A stretch of 46,198 bases of DNA from NCBI GenBank assembly GCA_913062575.1, contig CAJXVT010000018.1, forward strand, positions 1-46,198, given 5' to 3'. Below, in pieces: positions 43,496-46,198 of the stretch (position 1 is its first letter; every line of letters begins with the position of its first letter). Made by a program: the position numbers and the translations under genes. The notes under the pieces were generated by a model. That model had not been told where the DNA came from. It worked only from the letters and a program-made list of their open reading frames with translations, and did no database searches. The DNA comes from an uncultured Flavobacteriaceae bacterium (GTDB lineage: Bacteria > Bacteroidota > Bacteroidia > Flavobacteriales > Flavobacteriaceae).

Positions 43496-46198
43496 TTAGT
43501 TTCTTATATATAGTTTCTTTGTAAGAATTCCTTTGTCAGTAAAAACTTTTAGAATGTATATAGATGAAGCTACACCTGGTATTGATAAACGATTTTCAAA
43601 ATTTGCAGCACTGTTTTTCCAAGTTTGTATTTTCTTACCAAGAATAGTATACATTTCAACTTTTTCAATAGTTCTATTGTTGTTGTTTTTGATCACAATT
43701 TCTTTGGTTGAATTATCAGTATATACAATTAGTTTGTCAAGTATTGTTTGATCATCAACTCCTAGAGCTGTACCGCCAAAGATTAGAACAAAGCGGTCGG
43801 TGTAAGTCCCTTTTGCTAAATTTAAATCTTTAGGAGTGTCAAGGTTAAATATTTGACCAGTTACTAAATCTATTAAATAGATTGTATAGCCATCCATATT
43901 TTCTTTTTCGTCAATCATTAATTTAACAGGTTCATCAGAATCAATTATAACACCTAAAGGTATTTGAAGTTGTGTATCAATTGAACCAACACCAGCAATT
44001 ATTAGGTTTGATTCTATTTCTGGGAAGTTCCAATATACATCTGTAGCTTGCAGGTCAAATGTTTGACTATCAAAACCACTTTCGTACTCAAAAGTGTTCC
44101 CTTGTTTAAAATTAATTCCTAGTTGTCTATGCACTTTAGCATTGGTATTGTTTGTATAGTCAAAACCTAGTTTAAAATTCGGAATAGTAACTTGATTGCT
44201 TTCTCCTTTGAAAAAATGGTTGTTTGCACTGTAAGTTCTTTGTGAGTTTTCAAAAGTAAATGTACCTCCTTTGTTTGATGGAGCAGATACGAAAAACCCT
44301 TGTCCAACTGCAATATATTGTGGAGGAGCAGTGTAAGTTGCTTCTCCTAATCCAGATGTACCATCAGTAATAGAATTCGCTGCAACACCCATGGCTTCAT
44401 TACGTTGAGAATACCCACCTTCATAACCATATTTACCATGTCCTTCTACTTGAACATCTGTTGTTGTGCTTTCTCCTGTATGCTCCCAGAAATATAAAGT
44501 TCCATCAAGGACAGCGCTATTGTCTTGAATAAACTGTTGTGTATTTAATACACTAGGATATGGATTCCCAACTAAGGAAGAAGTTCCAGGGTTGACCGTT
44601 TTCGTAACTGTACCATCATTTGGTGTTCCAACAAAAGTATAATTTTGAGGCGCTCTTCCAGAGCTTTTCATAATATATCCTTCTCCAACATTGATACTTC
44701 CAGTATGACCTTTTTGTACCCAATCATCTCTAGTGGCACCATTAAAGAATGAAAAAATCCAATAACTAGCAATCTTAATAGGATCAGTTTGTTCTCCATT
44801 TAAATCACTAAACTGTGTATAAGGTTTAAATACAATATCTTTTATTACAGACTTTTCAGAAGTTGGGGTAGTACCGTCTTTCATTACATCTGCAACTTTA
44901 TAAGTCGTAGCTCCTAAAGAAGCGGTAACAGGTGAAGTCCAATAATTATAACGATACCCATTTGGTAGATAAGATTTTTGATCTCTATATAGTTTTCCAT
45001 TTCCTTGTATGTTTGAAACACCAACATGAGTTTGCACTAATTGTGCATCGCCAACCAGTTTTATTTCTCCATCTAATATGAAATCTTCATCAAACTCTAA
45101 ATAATTAGTATTGTTAATTACTAACTTAGAATTAGATTTAATCCATGTACATTCTACATTTGCACTTGCAGACATTGTTGCATTATTTAGTGAAGCTTCA
45201 GCGTCAATAACCAATACTTTATCCGTGTCGGCTGCATTGGTACTTGGAGCACCATTTGTACCAGCTCCACCTGTCCAAGCATTAGCATCACCATTCCAGA
45301 AAATCCCATTTATTTCGGCATATGTAAAATATTTAGTACCATCAAAATCGTAATTGGCTACTAAATGATTAGTACCATTTATATTTACAGAAGTTAAAGG
45401 TAAATGTTTAACATTATTTGTAAAAGCGGGATCATCTGCAACTTTTAAAACTTTAACCGTATTGGCTGTGTTTAATACTGTATTGATATTAAAAGATCCA
45501 ACGGTTGCTTCTGTCATTGCTATTTGAACTGTTCCTACAGAACCTGTTTCTACAATTTTCCAAACTCTATCTAACTGTATTTCTGGTGCACAAATTAATG
45601 TTTTGCTAGAAGAGCTTGTTAATGAGGCACCGTTATTACCCCAAACCAAGAAAGATTTATTGCTATTAATTGAGTTTGAATTGCTTGAGTTATTAGAAGC
45701 GATACTTCCTAAACCAATAGTAACTGTTGCATCACTATTAATAGATTTAGATTGTTTTTGAGTTAATAGCATGCCGTCATCTCTACCAATACCAGCTACA
45801 TCATGATGATAAGCACTATTTGCTGATTCATCCCAAACCATTGTAGATAGATCTTCTAATACATAATCACCTTCACTAATACTTCCATCATTATCAGTCA
45901 TATCTAGCGTAATTCCATATTTCAATGCTAAATAACTTTGAATTTGTTGTTGTCTTGCAGAAGACGGGATTTCTGTATATACCATTATTTCAGCAATTTC
46001 ACCATCCATATATGTGGATCCTAAATTACTACCAATGGTTGCATTACCACCATTACCGTCAAAACCACCAGTATTATTATTGGTTGTTCCTAACTCCAGA
46101 CCATCTCTATATTGTGTTGTATTTTGTCCAGAAGGAGGAGTACCTGTGTTATTGTCATATCCAGCATTCCAAAGATGAAATTTGCTATCTGTTCCTCC
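43496..46198 (-). CDS. T9SS cargo protein with LamG-like/DUF8202 part (5' end missing)
   Basis: The frame is open to base 46198, so the start lies outside; 900 residues are visible. The first 100 residues (KFHLWNAGYDNNTG, then DGEIAEIMVYTEIPSSARQQ and IQSYLALKYGITL) form the end of a LamG-like/DUF8202 unit common in flavobacterial surface proteins. A beta-rich middle follows (IFWNGDANAWTGG). From about 45060 down to 43800 it parallels the C-terminal module of the neighbouring 36719-43276 protein. The end is a T9SS type A sorting domain (MYTILGKKIQTWK, then SSIYILKVFTDKG, ending KKLYIRN). It is expected on the cell surface; ligand unknown. Confidence 0.85.
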   Translation of the reverse strand, partial: GGTDSKFHLWNAGYDNNTGTPPSGQNTTQYRDGLELGTTNNNTGGFDGNGGNATIGSNLGSTYMDGEIAEIMVYTEIPSSARQQQIQSYLALKYGITLDMTDNDGSISEGDYVLEDLSTMVWDESANSAYHHDVAGIGRDDGMLLTQKQSKSINSDATVTIGLGSIASNNSSNSNSINSNKSFLVWGNNGASLTSSSSKTLICAPEIQLDRVWKIVETGSVGTVQIAMTEATVGSFNINTVLNTANTVKVLKVADDPAFTNNVKHLPLTSVNINGTNHLVANYDFDGTKYFTYAEINGIFWNGDANAWTGGAGTNGAPSTNAADTDKVLVIDAEASLNNATMSASANVECTWIKSNSKLVINNTNYLEFDEDFILDGEIKLVGDAQLVQTHVGVSNIQGNGKLYRDQKSYLPNGYRYNYWTSPVTASLGATTYKVADVMKDGTTPTSEKSVIKDIVFKPYTQFSDLNGEQTDPIKIASYWIFSFFNGATRDDWVQKGHTGSINVGEGYIMKSSGRAPQNYTFVGTPNDGTVTKTVNPGTSSLVGNPYPSVLNTQQFIQDNSAVLDGTLYFWEHTGESTTTDVQVEGHGKYGYEGGYSQRNEAMGVAANSITDGTSGLGEATYTAPPQYIAVGQGFFVSAPSNKGGTFTFENSQRTYSANNHFFKGESNQVTIPNFKLGFDYTNNTNAKVHRQLGINFKQGNTFEYESGFDSQTFDLQATDVYWNFPEIESNLIIAGVGSIDTQLQIPLGVIIDSDEPVKLMIDEKENMDGYTIYLIDLVTGQIFNLDTPKDLNLAKGTYTDRFVLIFGGTALGVDDQTILDKLIVYTDNSTKEIVIKNNNNRTIEKVEMYTILGKKIQTWKNSAANFENRLSIPGVASSIYILKVFTDKGILTKKLYIRN

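Overview
The window reads as chromosomal DNA of a marine-type Flavobacteriaceae bacterium (Bacteroidota). The support is strong AT richness, three type IX secretion (T9SS) cargo proteins with C-terminal sorting domains, Bacteroidota promoter elements (TTTG, about 18-19 nt, TAnnTTTG) and genes such as DUF3822, START-like and tandem SurA-type chaperones that are usual in this family. The genus cannot be fixed from the sequence. No insertion sequence, prophage, integron or CRISPR array was seen.

Layout. (1) 1-2038: 3' part of a DUF4114 T9SS cargo gene, a GTTA tandem repeat and a terminator. (2) 2024-14961: the most unusual region, a probable envelope glycan or exopolysaccharide locus. It holds a TPR/outer-membrane-barrel protein, two STAS regulators, a MOP-type flippase, a GT4 glycosyltransferase, a membrane-anchored GH5-like hydrolase, a Big_1-like exported protein, a GT-C-like 1047-residue membrane protein with NTF2-like and FxLYD-like periplasmic parts, and a receiver domain fused to a GT2 polyprenyl-phosphate-type glycosyltransferase. 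A frameshifted small ORF lies at 6279-6429. (3) 14962-15450: a 39-residue membrane peptide, two terminators and tRNA-Met(CAT). (4) 15556-21376: housekeeping genes (START-like protein, class IV aminotransferase, YqgE, HU, fmt, recQ, an AAA ATPase). (5) 21458-26623: DUF493, three outer-membrane biogenesis proteins of the SurA/PpiC type, MoxR and a 28-residue membrane peptide. (6) 26624-36698: alpha-L-fucosidase, rsmD, DUF3822, a two-TM protein, a RecD-like helicase, an LpxR-like lipid A deacylase, tandem PPK2 kinases, an arsenate-reductase-like protein, an Smr protein and cysteine desulfurase. (7) 36719-46198: two large T9SS cargo proteins sharing a duplicated C-terminal module; the second runs off the window.

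How region 2 could work (inference): the GT2 enzyme would make a polyprenyl-phosphate sugar in the cytoplasm under control of phosphorylation of its own receiver domain. The GT-C-like protein could use such a donor on the periplasmic face. The flippase and GT4 would build and move the glycan, the TPR/barrel protein would export it and the GH5-like enzyme would trim it. The part list resembles Pel-type systems (PelB, PelF, PelG, PelA) and the STAS pair recalls SypA control of syp polysaccharide. Homology to either system is not shown here, and no Wzy, Wza or Wzc was seen.
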